This document shows, one piece after another, positions 19,030 to 26,083 of a stretch of 30,992 bases of DNA (positions within the stretch are counted from its first letter, which is position 1; every line of letters starts with the position of its first letter). The translations under genes and the position numbers were made by a program. Below the pieces are notes generated by a model. That model was not told where the DNA came from and ran no database searches. It saw only the letters and a list, made by a program, of their open reading frames with translations. The DNA comes from Stenotrophomonas sp. UBA2302 (GTDB taxonomy: Bacteria; Pseudomonadota; Gammaproteobacteria; Xanthomonadales; Xanthomonadaceae): contig DDVW01000007.1 in NCBI GenBank assembly GCA_002345545.1, positions 1 through 30,992 on the forward strand. The letters run 5' to 3'.

Positions 19030-20439
19030 TCAGCCCGCGCGGGCCAGGGAGGGCTTGGCATTCTGCCTGCGGCGTTCACGGGCCGGGGCGATGTCCAGCT
19101 GTTCGCGGTATTTTGCAACGGTCCGGCGGGCGATGTTCACCCCCTGCCGGGCCAGCAGCAGGGCGATGGCCTCATCGGCCAGCGGCCGGGCGGCCGGTTC
19201 GGTCTCGATCAGCCGCTTCACCATCGCCTTGACCGCCTGCCCGGAAATGCTGGCGCCCTCCAGGCGGACCGCGAAGAAGTGCTTCAGTTCGAACGTGCCG
19301 CGCGGGGTCTGCAGGTATTTGCCCGAGGTGATGCGCGATACGGTGGATTCGTGCATGCCGATGGCATCGGCCACTTCCTTCAGGGTGAGGGGCGCCATCG
19401 CTTCCTCGCCACGCATCAGGAACCCGGCCTGGCGCTCGACCACCACCCGCGCGGTGCGCAGCAGGGTGTCATAGCGCATGGACAGCCCACGGGTCAGCCA
19501 GCGTGCTTCCTGCAGCATCTCGCGCATCGGCTGGGCGGCTTCGCCGGAGCTTTCGCTGACGGCCTTCTCGTAGGCCGGATTGATGTTCAGGCGCGGCGTG
19601 GTGCGATGGTTCAGGGCCACGCGCCACTGCGCATCGGCATGCCAGACCACCACGTCGGGGATGATCGCGGTGTCCTGCTGCGGCTGCAGGGTGTCGCCGG
19701 GGCGCGGGTGCAGCGAGAGCACCAGCCGAAATGCCTCCCGCACATCGTCCAGCTCCACTTCCAGCGTGCGGGCGATCGCGGCGTAGTCATGCGAGGCGAG
19801 CTGCTCCAGGTCACCGGCCAGCAGACGGGTGGCCAGGTGCCGCGCCGGGACACAGCCGGGCAGCAGCGCCAGTTGCACCTGCAGGCACTCGCGCAGGTCG
19901 GCGGCGGCCATGCCGGCGGGATCGCCACCCAGCAGGCGCTGCCGGATCGACTCCACATGCGCGGCATCGCGGTCGTAACGGGCACTGGCCAGCAGGGTCA
20001 GCGATGCCAGCGGTGCATCGAGGTAGCCGGCGTCATCGCAGTGCTCGAGCCAGAATGCGGCGATTTCCAGATCGCCCGCGTCCAGGTCCAGCGCCAGCTG
20101 GCGCAGGATGCGGACATGCGGATCGGTGGATTCACCTGCGGCGATGTTCGCGGTGCGGTCATCCTCGCCATCCCCCCAGCCGCCGCCGGCCACATCCCAC
20201 ATCGAGCTTTCCGGCAGTTCGTCGAAAGCGGCGGTTTCCAGCGACGCCTCGGCAGCGGGCTGGGCATCGGCACTGCTGTCGTATTCTTCCGCCATTTCCA
20301 GCAGTGGGTTGGTTTCCAGGGCCAGCTGGACTTCCTGCTCAAGCTGCATGCTGTTGAGCTGCAGCAGGCGGATGGATTGCAGCAGCGCCGGTGTCAGCTG
20401 CAGTTGTTGACCCAACTGGGCGGAAAGGGTGGTTTTCAT
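19030..20439 (-). CDS. rpoN: RNA polymerase sigma-54 factor, flagellar-cluster copy
   Basis: Sigma-54 directs RNA polymerase to -24/-12 promoters and needs an enhancer-binding ATPase such as FleQ. The 469-residue product has the Gln/Leu-rich region I (about 8-48, with QQLQLTPALLQSIRLLQLNS), an acidic region II (about 50-110), the core-binding domain and the C-terminal DNA-binding part with the RpoN box ARRTVAKYRE (437-446). ATG 20439 is chosen over a TTG four codons upstream because GGGGA then lies five bases before it. Xanthomonas species are known to carry two rpoN genes, one of them (rpoN2) in the flagellar cluster; this one fits that location. Whether a second copy exists cannot be seen here. 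Confidence 0.96.
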   Translation of the reverse strand: MKTTLSAQLGQQLQLTPALLQSIRLLQLNSMQLEQEVQLALETNPLLEMAEEYDSSADAQPAAEASLETAAFDELPESSMWDVAGGGWGDGEDDRTANIAAGESTDPHVRILRQLALDLDAGDLEIAAFWLEHCDDAGYLDAPLASLTLLASARYDRDAAHVESIRQRLLGGDPAGMAAADLRECLQVQLALLPGCVPARHLATRLLAGDLEQLASHDYAAIARTLEVELDDVREAFRLVLSLHPRPGDTLQPQQDTAIIPDVVVWHADAQWRVALNHRTTPRLNINPAYEKAVSESSGEAAQPMREMLQEARWLTRGLSMRYDTLLRTARVVVERQAGFLMRGEEAMAPLTLKEVADAIGMHESTVSRITSGKYLQTPRGTFELKHFFAVRLEGASISGQAVKAMVKRLIETEPAARPLADEAIALLLARQGVNIARRTVAKYREQLDIAPARERRRQNAKPSLARAG

Positions 20440-20476
20440 CGGATTCCCCAATAGCAGCGTGACGACGCTGCAATGT

Positions 20477-20495
20477 GGAACGCATCTTGCGTTCC
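20477..20495. repeat. Inverted repeat just upstream of rpoN
   Basis: GGAACGCA (20477-20484) and TGCGTTCC (20488-20495) form a perfect 8-base inverted repeat around a 3-base centre, 38 bases before the rpoN ATG. It overlaps the start of a second small repeat, CCCGA (20494-20498)/TCGGG (20501-20505). It could be an operator or a leader hairpin. Confidence 0.55.
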
Positions 20496-20553
20496 CGATG
20501 TCGGGGAATGAATCGGTGCAAACCCTATACGTGTAGTGCGATGACCGACGTCT

Positions 20554-20572
20554 TGTGGGGGAAACCCCTACA
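20554..20572. repeat. G/C-run inverted repeat in the rpoN upstream region
   Basis: TGTGGGGG (20554-20561) pairs with CCCCTACA (20565-20572) around AAA, eight pairs with one G-T mismatch. It lies about 115 bases before the rpoN start in the 258-base gap. Its dyad symmetry and length suit a dimeric regulator site. No clear sigma-70, sigma-54 or sigma-28 promoter is visible in this gap. Confidence 0.5.
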
Positions 20573-20697
20573 GGACGCCGTCATTTTGACGCGCCAGAAA
20601 GCCGCAGAGGCTTGAAAACACGGGCTTCCAGCCGTTTCCGTGGTGCTCGGTGACGGCTTTCCGGAAGTGTGACGCTGGCCCATTCCGGGCGCCGTTT

Positions 20698-21330
20698 TTA
20701 CGACAGGTCCAGCTGGTTGCGGGCTGCGAACAGCAGCAGATCGTTGGCGCGGCGGCAGCCCAGCGCCTCCATCATCCGCGCGCGGTGGGTCTCCACGGTC
20801 TTGATGCTGATGCCCAGTTCGGCGGCGATTTCCTTGGTGCTCTGGCCGTTGCCGAGCTGGCGCAGGATCTGCCGCTGCCGCGGTGACAGCGCGGCGATGC
20901 CGGTGGGGCGCTCGCGGGTGATGATCGGTGCCAGCATGCGCGCTGAAATCTGCGGGCTCAGGAACACCTGCCCGGAGTAGGCGGCGCGCAGCGCGACTTC
21001 CAGTTCCTGGGGCGCGGCATCCTTGACGATGAAACCGACCGCACCCCGGTCCAGCGCGTCGCGCACATGGCTGGTGTCGTCATGCATGGACATCATCACC
21101 ACACGTGCCTCGGGCGCTTTCTGGCGGATCTCCGACAGCGCCTCCAGGCCGCTGCGGCCGGGCATGGAGAGATCCATCAGCACCAGTTCCGGCTGGCGCA
21201 GGACCGCCATTTCCACCGCTTCCTCGGCACTGCTGGCTTCGGCAACGACCTGGAGGCCCGCAAAGCTCTGCAGCAGCCGGCACAGGCCAGCGCGGACAAG
21301 GGTGTGGTCATCGACGACAAGGACGCGCAC
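20698..21330 (-). CDS. NarL/FixJ (LuxR-type) response regulator
   Basis: This 210-residue regulator has a receiver domain (about 1-120) with Asp7-Asp8, phospho-acceptor Asp53 (LVLMDLSMPGRSG) and Lys103. A LuxR-type helix-turn-helix follows (about 148-205), with LSPRQRQILRQLGNGQSTKE and IAAELGISIKTVETHRARMM. The frame is open 236 codons further upstream, but only the GTG at 21330 yields the receiver start VRVLVVDDHTLVRAG; there is no strong ribosome site. It lies between the PilZ-like gene and rpoN. No cognate kinase is present nearby, and its targets are unknown. Location suggests control of the flagellar hierarchy, perhaps of rpoN itself. Confidence 0.92.
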   Translation of the reverse strand: MRVLVVDDHTLVRAGLCRLLQSFAGLQVVAEASSAEEAVEMAVLRQPELVLMDLSMPGRSGLEALSEIRQKAPEARVVMMSMHDDTSHVRDALDRGAVGFIVKDAAPQELEVALRAAYSGQVFLSPQISARMLAPIITRERPTGIAALSPRQRQILRQLGNGQSTKEIAAELGISIKTVETHRARMMEALGCRRANDLLLFAARNQLDLS

Positions 21331-21377
21331 GGGCTGGCAGGAAGTCCGCAGGAGGAAGGCCGTCACCTTAGCCGAGT

Positions 21378-21393
21378 GGCCGAGGTGGTGCCA
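21378..21393 (-). promoter_or_regulatory. Possible weak sigma-54 element upstream of the LuxR-type regulator
   Basis: The minus strand reads TGGCACCACCTCGGCC. The -24 block TGGCAC is perfect and GC lies exactly 10 bases after GG, but the -12 block is CGGC instead of TTGC. The predicted start would be about 38 bases before the GTG. This may be chance in GC-rich DNA. Confidence 0.3.
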
Positions 21394-21401
21394 GCCGGAT
21401 G

Positions 21402-21980
21402 TCAGCGGATGCGGCGGCTTTCGGCGACCTGCCGGCGATGCAGGCGGAACAGGTGGCGTTCCAGTGCGGTATTGAGCGCTTCGCTGCCCGGTTGCAGGCG
21501 CAGCCACAGGTGGAAAGTGCCGGCGAGATTCTCTTCGGCCAGCACCTGCACGGGCAGCTCTATATGGTCGGGCAGCCATTCCGCCGGCTGCAGGCGGATC
21601 ACTCCACGGGTGTCCGCAGCCACGGTAAAGCCGTGCGAGGAATCCAGCCGCAGGCCGCGCCGCGACCAGCGCAGCGGGCAGGGCGGCAGGGCGGGGGTGG
21701 ATTGCTGCAGCAGCCGCCCCAGCAGCACCAGGGTCAGGTCCAGACGCGCTTCCAGCCGCTGCAGCTGGGCGCTGCTGTCGGTACGCTCCTCGCCCTCGTC
21801 GCCACCGCGCGAATCCTCCACCAGCGCCACACTGCGCAGCAGCATTTCCGTGCTGCCCGGGCGACGCACCACCGCGCCGGCATCGAACGTGGCCGGCAGG
21901 GTGATATCGCAGGCCAAGGTGTCGGCGAACAGTTCGGTCTCGGCGGGGTGCGGCAGCAGGGCGGGGGCGGTCAGGCTCAT
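21402..21980 (-). CDS. Atypical PilZ-like protein (possible tetrameric tPilZ family)
   Basis: The 192-residue product has a beta-rich N-terminal part, a long amphipathic helix with heptad-like Leu spacing (about 68-93, QLQRLEARLDLTLVLLGRLL) and a beta-rich C-terminal part with WSRRGLRLDSSHGF and LPVQVLAEENLAGTFHLWLR. This layout resembles the atypical PilZ proteins of Xanthomonas, which tetramerise through such a helix and lack the c-di-GMP-binding residues. I see neither a clear RxxxR nor a D/NxSxxG motif, so it probably does not bind c-di-GMP in the usual way. It overlaps the fliT-like gene by four bases (ATGA), so it is expressed with the fliS-fliT chaperones. The family assignment is inferred from pattern only. 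Confidence 0.6.
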   Translation of the reverse strand: MSLTAPALLPHPAETELFADTLACDITLPATFDAGAVVRRPGSTEMLLRSVALVEDSRGGDEGEERTDSSAQLQRLEARLDLTLVLLGRLLQQSTPALPPCPLRWSRRGLRLDSSHGFTVAADTRGVIRLQPAEWLPDHIELPVQVLAEENLAGTFHLWLRLQPGSEALNTALERHLFRLHRRQVAESRRIR

Positions 21981-22297
21981 GCCAGCGATTCTGTCTGGTT
22001 GTAGGCGCTGGCCGCACGTACCGATTGGTGGCCGGCACGCAGGTGGGTGGCGGCGATATCGCGGAGCTCCGCCATGTCGGCGGTCAGCGACTGCTGCATT
22101 TCCAGCAATGAACGCAATGCGCTGGCCGGCGCTTGGCCCCCGTTGGCCGCAATGTACTCCCGGACCTGCTGGTCGTGATGGGCGACGATGCGCTGCGCCA
22201 GCTCGTGGTCTTCCTCGCCCAGCGCGATGCGAAGAGTCTCAAGACTGTCGTACAGTGCCTCCAGCCCGGCGTCGTTGGTCATGGTGGACTCAGGCAT
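21977..22297 (-). CDS. fliT: FliT-like small flagellar protein
   Basis: This is a small, fully helical, charged protein of about 106 residues (LEALYDSLETLRIALGEEDH, then ELAQRIVAHHDQQVREYIAA). Size, helical character and position directly after fliS match FliT, the export chaperone of the FliD cap, which is very poorly conserved. ATG 22297 overlaps the fliS stop by eight bases; ATG 22282, five codons further in, is an alternative with a weak ribosome site. The call rests mainly on synteny; it could be an unrelated small helical protein of the fliDST operon. Confidence 0.6.
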   Translation of the reverse strand: MPESTMTNDAGLEALYDSLETLRIALGEEDHELAQRIVAHHDQQVREYIAANGGQAPASALRSLLEMQQSLTADMAELRDIAATHLRAGHQSVRAASAYNQTESLA

Positions 22298-22709
22298 GGG
22301 AAGCGGCCGGACGCTGGCGCTGGGCGACGGGAATCGCATTCCAGGCCGATTCGATCTCGCCGAGCAGGCGCAGGGTCTCGTGCAGTGCAGAAGGGTCGTT
22401 GTGCAGGTTGGCTTCGGTCAGGCGCCGGGCGATGTAGTCATATAGCGCAGACAGGTTGCCAGCCATCTCGCCACCGGCTTCGTGGTCGAGGGTGCCGTTG
22501 AGGTGGCCGACGATGGCGCAGGCCTCGCCGATGGCCTTGCCCTTGCGGGCCTGGTCACCTTGCGACATACAGGCTTCGGCCTGGCGGATTCGCTCGCACG
22601 CGCCGCCCAGCAGCATTGCCACCAGTTTGTGGGGGTCGGCGTCTGCGACGCTGCTGGTAATTCCCACCTTGCGATATTGCTCTGCGAACTGGCGGCTGGA
22701 ACCGTACAT
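22290..22709 (-). CDS. fliS: FliS, flagellin export chaperone
   Basis: FliS binds the C-terminal helices of flagellin in the cytoplasm and prevents premature polymerisation. The 139-residue product starts MYGSSRQFAEQYRKVGITSS, with the conserved Tyr near the N-terminus. It continues with the family block DPHKLVAMLLGGACERIRQA and NLSALYDYIARRLTEANLHN. AAAGGAG about ten bases before ATG 22709 decides the start over an open frame that extends 12 codons further. With four flagellins in the cluster it probably has several clients. Confidence 0.96.
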   Translation of the reverse strand: MYGSSRQFAEQYRKVGITSSVADADPHKLVAMLLGGACERIRQAEACMSQGDQARKGKAIGEACAIVGHLNGTLDHEAGGEMAGNLSALYDYIARRLTEANLHNDPSALHETLRLLGEIESAWNAIPVAQRQRPAASHA

Positions 22710-22719
22710 GGGTCGGAAT

Positions 22720-22725
22720 CTCCTT
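22720..22725 (-). promoter_or_regulatory. Ribosome binding site of fliS
   Basis: AAGGAG on the minus strand, ten bases before the ATG at 22709. It fixes the start against longer in-frame options. Confidence 0.7.
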
Positions 22726-22760
22726 TGTGCCCGGCCCGCGACCATGGGTGAGTGGCGGGG

Positions 22761-22776
22761 GGCGCCAACAGGCGCC
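22761..22776. repeat. Hairpin in the fliD-fliS gap
   Basis: GGCGCC (22761-22766) and GGCGCC (22771-22776) around AACA form a 6-base GC stem in the 136-base gap between fliD and fliS. No T-run follows on the minus strand, so it is not a standard terminator. It may lower read-through or stabilise the fliD message. No promoter for fliS is recognised in the gap. Confidence 0.4.
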
Positions 22777-22845
22777 GGGGCGATGCGATGTGTCGCTTTT
22801 TCTATCGGCCCGGAAGGCCCAGGCTTGAGGGCGGTGCGTGGATGC

Positions 22846-24198
22846 TTACTTGGACTTGGGGGTCAGCGAGGCCAGCTGCTGGGTCAGGTAGTCGCTGGTG
22901 CTCTGCATCTTCGCGACCATAGTGTCCATTGCGGTGAACTGCTTGGTGTAGCGGTCGGAGACCTTCTCCATACGTGCATCCAGTTTGTCCAGGTCGCTTT
23001 CCAGCTTCTTGATCTGCTTGTTCAGCCCTTCGGTGCGCAGGCTCAGGGAGCCGTGGGTGGCGTCGAGCTGGCTTTTGAGCATGGTTTTCATGCTGGTTGC
23101 CAGGCTGCCTTTCTCGCCGAGCAACGCATCGGCCGCGGCGGGATTGGCCGCCATGGCCTTGTCGAATTCGCCGGCATCCAGACTCAGCGTGCCTTCCTTG
23201 GAAATGCTGATGCCAAGTGCCTTCAGGTCGCTGACACTGCCACTGACCTGGTTACGCATTTGCTGCTGCAGGCCGCGCACCATCGCATCGCCGGTCAAAG
23301 CCGAGGCGGTGTTGCTGGTGGCGTTGTAGCTGCTGCTGGACTTCAGCACGCCCATCGTCGCGTTGTAGGCGGCCACGAAGGCCTGCACATTGGCCTTGAG
23401 CGGCGCATTGTCCTGGCTCACGGTGAGCGTCTTGGTCACCCCAACGTCGGCCTTGCCCAAGCTCAGGTTCACACCCGGGATGATGTCGGTGATGCTGTTG
23501 CTGCTGGAGGTGCGCTCAAAGCCGTCGACGCGGACCACCGCATTGGTGGCTTCCTGCTGCTGTGCCAGCCCGTTGCTGTTATTGAGGGGGTTACCATCCC
23601 AGGTCAGGGCGGCCAGTCCACCGTCGCCGCCGCTGGCGCTGAGTGTCAGCGCGCCGTCGGTGCCAAGCTCGGTGGCGTTGAGAACCAGGTGCTGACCACC
23701 GTCGGCGGTGATGACACTGGCATTGACGCCTTTGCCGCCGGCAGCCTTGTTGATGGCCGCGGCGATATCGGACAGGGTGCTGCCTTCGGCGATCTCCACG
23801 TCCAGCGAGCTATCGCCCCAGGCGATGGAGAGCGTTCCGTCGCCGACGGCCTCGTCCTTGGCGAACGCGCCGGAGGTCAGCTTCTGCGCCTGGGCCAGGC
23901 TGGCCACCTCGATGCTGTAGCTGCCGGCGACCGCGCCGGTGCCGATGCTGGCGGAGAATCCTGCGCCTTCGGCCACGTTCGCTTTGAACGCCGGGTTGGA
24001 CGCGCTCTTGCCCAGTGCTTCCAGCGCGGTCTGCAGGTTGCTCAACCCGCTTTTGATATTCCCCAGCGCCGACAGCTTGGCGGTGGCGGCGGTGCCGGCA
24101 CTGTTGATGCGGTTGGCGGTCGGCGCACGCTCGGCGGCGACCAGCTGCGCGACGATGGTGGGGATGTCGAGGCCGGAGCCGATTGTATTCAGAGCCAT
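22846..24198 (-). CDS. fliD: FliD, filament cap protein (HAP2)
   Basis: FliD caps the growing filament and folds incoming flagellin; it can also act as an adhesin. The 450-residue product starts MALNTIGSGLDIPTIVAQLV, the typical FliD N-terminal domain (FliD_N, to about 100). It has a variable, Gly/Ser/Ala-rich exposed middle, and a C-terminal domain (about 215-440) with VDGFERTSSSNSITDIIPGV, NLSLGKA and a terminal coiled coil with LESDLDKLDARMEKVSDRYT. A good sigma-54 element precedes it. It is followed by fliS and the fliT-like gene. Confidence 0.96.
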   Translation of the reverse strand: MALNTIGSGLDIPTIVAQLVAAERAPTANRINSAGTAATAKLSALGNIKSGLSNLQTALEALGKSASNPAFKANVAEGAGFSASIGTGAVAGSYSIEVASLAQAQKLTSGAFAKDEAVGDGTLSIAWGDSSLDVEIAEGSTLSDIAAAINKAAGGKGVNASVITADGGQHLVLNATELGTDGALTLSASGGDGGLAALTWDGNPLNNSNGLAQQQEATNAVVRVDGFERTSSSNSITDIIPGVNLSLGKADVGVTKTLTVSQDNAPLKANVQAFVAAYNATMGVLKSSSSYNATSNTASALTGDAMVRGLQQQMRNQVSGSVSDLKALGISISKEGTLSLDAGEFDKAMAANPAAADALLGEKGSLATSMKTMLKSQLDATHGSLSLRTEGLNKQIKKLESDLDKLDARMEKVSDRYTKQFTAMDTMVAKMQSTSDYLTQQLASLTPKSK

Positions 24199-24321
24199 GG
24201 TTTTCCTTGCGGGCCAGATGGCCGTCGTGGTGGCCGGGCAGGCCTGTGTGGTCTATCGGCCAGTTGCCGGCAGACTTGAGGGCACTGCCGGCATGACAGC
24301 GTGACGAGTCCCCAGCACACG

Positions 24322-24337
24322 TGCAAATTCTGTGCCG
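24322..24337 (-). promoter_or_regulatory. Sigma-54 promoter of fliD
   Basis: The minus strand reads CGGCACAGAATTTGCA: GG (24336-24335) and GC (24324-24323) are 10 bases apart, with GGCAC and TTGCA intact. The predicted start is near 24312, about 113 bases before the fliD ATG. It lies after the fliC1 terminator, so fliD-fliS-fliT is a unit separate from the flagellin genes. Confidence 0.75.
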
Positions 24338-24373
24338 TGCCCGGTCGACGGAGCTGCGGAAAGGTCGCTGCCG

Positions 24374-24392
24374 CGTACCGGTTCTGTGCCGT
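24374..24392 (-). repeat. Degenerate copy of the fliD sigma-54 element
   Basis: The minus strand carries ACGGCACAGAACCGGTACG, matching ACGGCACAGAATTTGCACG of the fliD promoter about 55 bases downstream at 15 of 19 positions. The -12 block is lost (CGGT for TTGC), so it is unlikely to be active. It may be a decayed duplicate or chance. Confidence 0.4.
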
Positions 24393-24414
24393 CTGGTGAT
24401 TCCCGGGCAAAGCA

Positions 24415-24438
24415 AAGGCCCCTCCGGTGAGGGGCCTT
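24415..24438 (-). terminator. Intrinsic terminator of fliC1
   Basis: A perfect 10-base stem AAGGCCCCTC/GAGGGGCCTT with a 4-base loop lies 31 bases after the fliC1 stop. The minus strand continues TGCTTTGCC, a weak T tract. The same hairpin follows fliC2 and fliC3. Confidence 0.8.
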
Positions 24439-24469
24439 CTGTGTCACCAGTAGCTGTCGCCGAAAGGGA

Positions 24470-25711
24470 TCAGCCCAGCAGGCTCAGCACGTTCTGGGTG
24501 GAGCTGTTGGCCTGGGCCAGCATGGCGGTACCGGCCTGCTGCAGGATCTGCGTGCGGGTCAGTTCAGCCGTTTCCTTGGCGTAGTCGGTGTCGCGGATAC
24601 GGCTGCGCGAGGCCGACAGGTTTTCCGAGGTGGTGTTGAGGTTGGCGATGGTCGAGGTGAAGCGGTTCTGGATCGCACCCATGTCGGCGCGCGAGGCGTT
24701 CACCGCATTCAGTGCCTTGTCGACGATCTGCAGCGCTTGCTGCGAACCGGCGAAGCTGGTGATGTCCAAATCCTTGGCGTACTTGGCGTCTGCTGCGGTA
24801 ATGGCGCCTGTGACAACACTTGCACCGGCCGCAACGTTCGTCGGGATGCCAGTGACGGTCATCGAGTCGCCCACCTTGCCTTCTTTCCAGGAGGACAAGG
24901 CGAGGTTGCCAGTGGCATCAACCTTGGCATTGACGCCGCTTTCGCCGCTCTTTGCGTTGATTGCTGCTGCCAGTGCGTTCCCGATAGCAATTTTGCCAGC
25001 AGCTTCCGCGTCAGGTTGTGCGGTGCCACCGGTAAATACGCCAGAAGCGGGAACTTCAATAGCATCCAATTTGATGCCGTTGATCTCGATAGCTCCGGCG
25101 GCAACTGAGACGGCGTCATAGGTGAAGTCGGTAATTGGCGTGCCAGCCGTGGTAGCCGGTGTTGCCAAGGTAATGGAACCCGAAGCGAACATCGCGCCAC
25201 CCAGCGCATCCTTACTGGCATTGACGATGGTGTTGATGCCGATGGTCTGGCCGGCATCGGCGCCGACCTGGAACAGGGCGCCGGAGAACGAACCATCGAG
25301 CAGGGCAGTGCCGTTGAAGTTGGTCTGGCGCGAGACGCGGTCGATTTCCGAGACCAGCTGGGTTACTTCGGCTTGCAGGGCCTTGCGGTCGGAGTCGGAG
25401 TTGGTGGCGTTGGCCGACTGCACGGCCAGTTCACGCACGCGCTGCAGGTTGTTGCCGATCTCGACCATCGCGCCTTCGGCGGTCTGGGCCAGCGAGATGC
25501 CGTCGTTGGCGTTGCGCACGGCCACGTCCAGACCACGGATCTGGGTGGTGAAGCGCTCGGAGATGGCCAGGCCGGCGGCGTCATCCTTGGCGCTGTTGAT
25601 GCGCATGCCCGAGGACAGGCGCTGGATGCTGGTGGCCAGGCTGTTGCCGCTGGTGGTCAGGTTGCGCTGTGCGTTCAGCGACATCACGTTGGTATTGATT
25701 ACTTGTGCCAT
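24470..25711 (-). CDS. fliC: Flagellin, copy 1 (last of four in transcription order)
   Basis: This 413-residue flagellin polymerises into the filament. Conserved D0/D1 N-terminal helices run to about residue 166 ([18 protein letters not shown] to [11 protein letters not shown]). The last 85 residues form the C-terminal D1/D0 helices, ending [11 protein letters not shown]. The exposed centre (about 167-325) is unlike the other copies: it includes [17 protein letters not shown] and [20 protein letters not shown] and is written in visibly less GC-rich DNA. No Cys is present, as is normal for flagellin. AGAGGA lies nine bases before the ATG, and a sigma-28 element and a hairpin terminator frame the gene. 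Confidence 0.97.
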   Translation of the reverse strand: MAQVINTNVMSLNAQRNLTTSGNSLATSIQRLSSGMRINSAKDDAAGLAISERFTTQIRGLDVAVRNANDGISLAQTAEGAMVEIGNNLQRVRELAVQSANATNSDSDRKALQAEVTQLVSEIDRVSRQTNFNGTALLDGSFSGALFQVGADAGQTIGINTIVNASKDALGGAMFASGSITLATPATTAGTPITDFTYDAVSVAAGAIEINGIKLDAIEVPASGVFTGGTAQPDAEAAGKIAIGNALAAAINAKSGESGVNAKVDATGNLALSSWKEGKVGDSMTVTGIPTNVAAGASVVTGAITAADAKYAKDLDITSFAGSQQALQIVDKALNAVNASRADMGAIQNRFTSTIANLNTTSENLSASRSRIRDTDYAKETAELTRTQILQQAGTAMLAQANSSTQNVLSLLG

Positions 25712-25807
25712 GGTGGCAAATCCTCTTTGGTGTCTGATCCGGCACAGCTGGACGGCCGGTGTTGGGCAGTGTGGTCAGGCTTGAAGACCTTGCCGCTGCT
25801 GTAATCA

Positions 25808-25834
25808 ATAGCGGCACTTGACGCGCGGGCTTTA
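25808..25834 (-). promoter_or_regulatory. Sigma-28 (FliA) promoter of fliC1
   Basis: The minus strand has TAAAGCCC, 11 bases, then GCCGCTAT, against the enteric FliA consensus TAAAGTTT-N11-GCCGATAA. The predicted leader is about 90 bases. Confidence 0.8.
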
Positions 25835-26028
25835 GTACGGGTGCAAAGGAAATTCGGTTTTCCGGTTGCAGCGGGCATCCGCCGGGGCAAGTGGAATGCG
25901 CGCGTGATGTCTGGCGTGTTCAGTGGCTGTGATCCCCGTCGAGCGGGGGGGCGGAACCCTTGTTTGCAGGGAGGACACTGGCGCGACCAGCGCCCGGCCT
26001 TTTCATTTGCATGTGGCGTCACAACAGA

Positions 26029-26052
26029 AAGGCCCCTCCGGAGAGGGGCCTT
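26029..26052 (-). terminator. Intrinsic terminator of fliC2
   Basis: Stem AAGGCCCCTC/GAGGGGCCTT with a 4-base loop, 31 bases after the fliC2 stop. It is extended on both sides by further pairing (CAGA against TCTG with a bulge). The minus strand then reads TCTGTTGTG, a weak T tract. Confidence 0.8.
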
Positions 26053-26083
26053 CTGTGTCACCAGTCGCTGTCGCCGAAAGGGA

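Larger units (their letters stand above)
25712..26083. other. Intergenic region fliC2-fliC1
   Basis: This 372-base gap holds, in minus-strand order, the fliC2 terminator (26052-26029), about 190 bases without recognised sites, the fliC1 sigma-28 promoter (25834-25808), a leader of about 90 bases and the ribosome site AGAGGA (25726-25721). It is clearly related over its whole length to the fliC3-fliC2 gap, with scattered substitutions in the middle and near identity at both ends. No gene is seen in it. Confidence 0.8.

Noticed and set aside
21365..21401. tRNA-like text (GCCGAGTGGCCGAGG) on the plus strand
   Set aside because: No matching acceptor stem, anticodon arm or T-arm is found in the surrounding bases, and the stretch overlaps a gene boundary on the other strand.
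21331..22038. Long N-terminal extension of the LuxR-type regulator
   Set aside because: The extra 236 codons run antiphase through the PilZ-like and fliT-like genes and are Arg/Ala/Pro-rich shadow sequence; the receiver domain begins exactly at the GTG at 21330.
22785..22801. Plus-strand hairpin GCGA/TCGC followed by five T
   Set aside because: The stem has only four pairs and there is no plus-strand gene for it to terminate.
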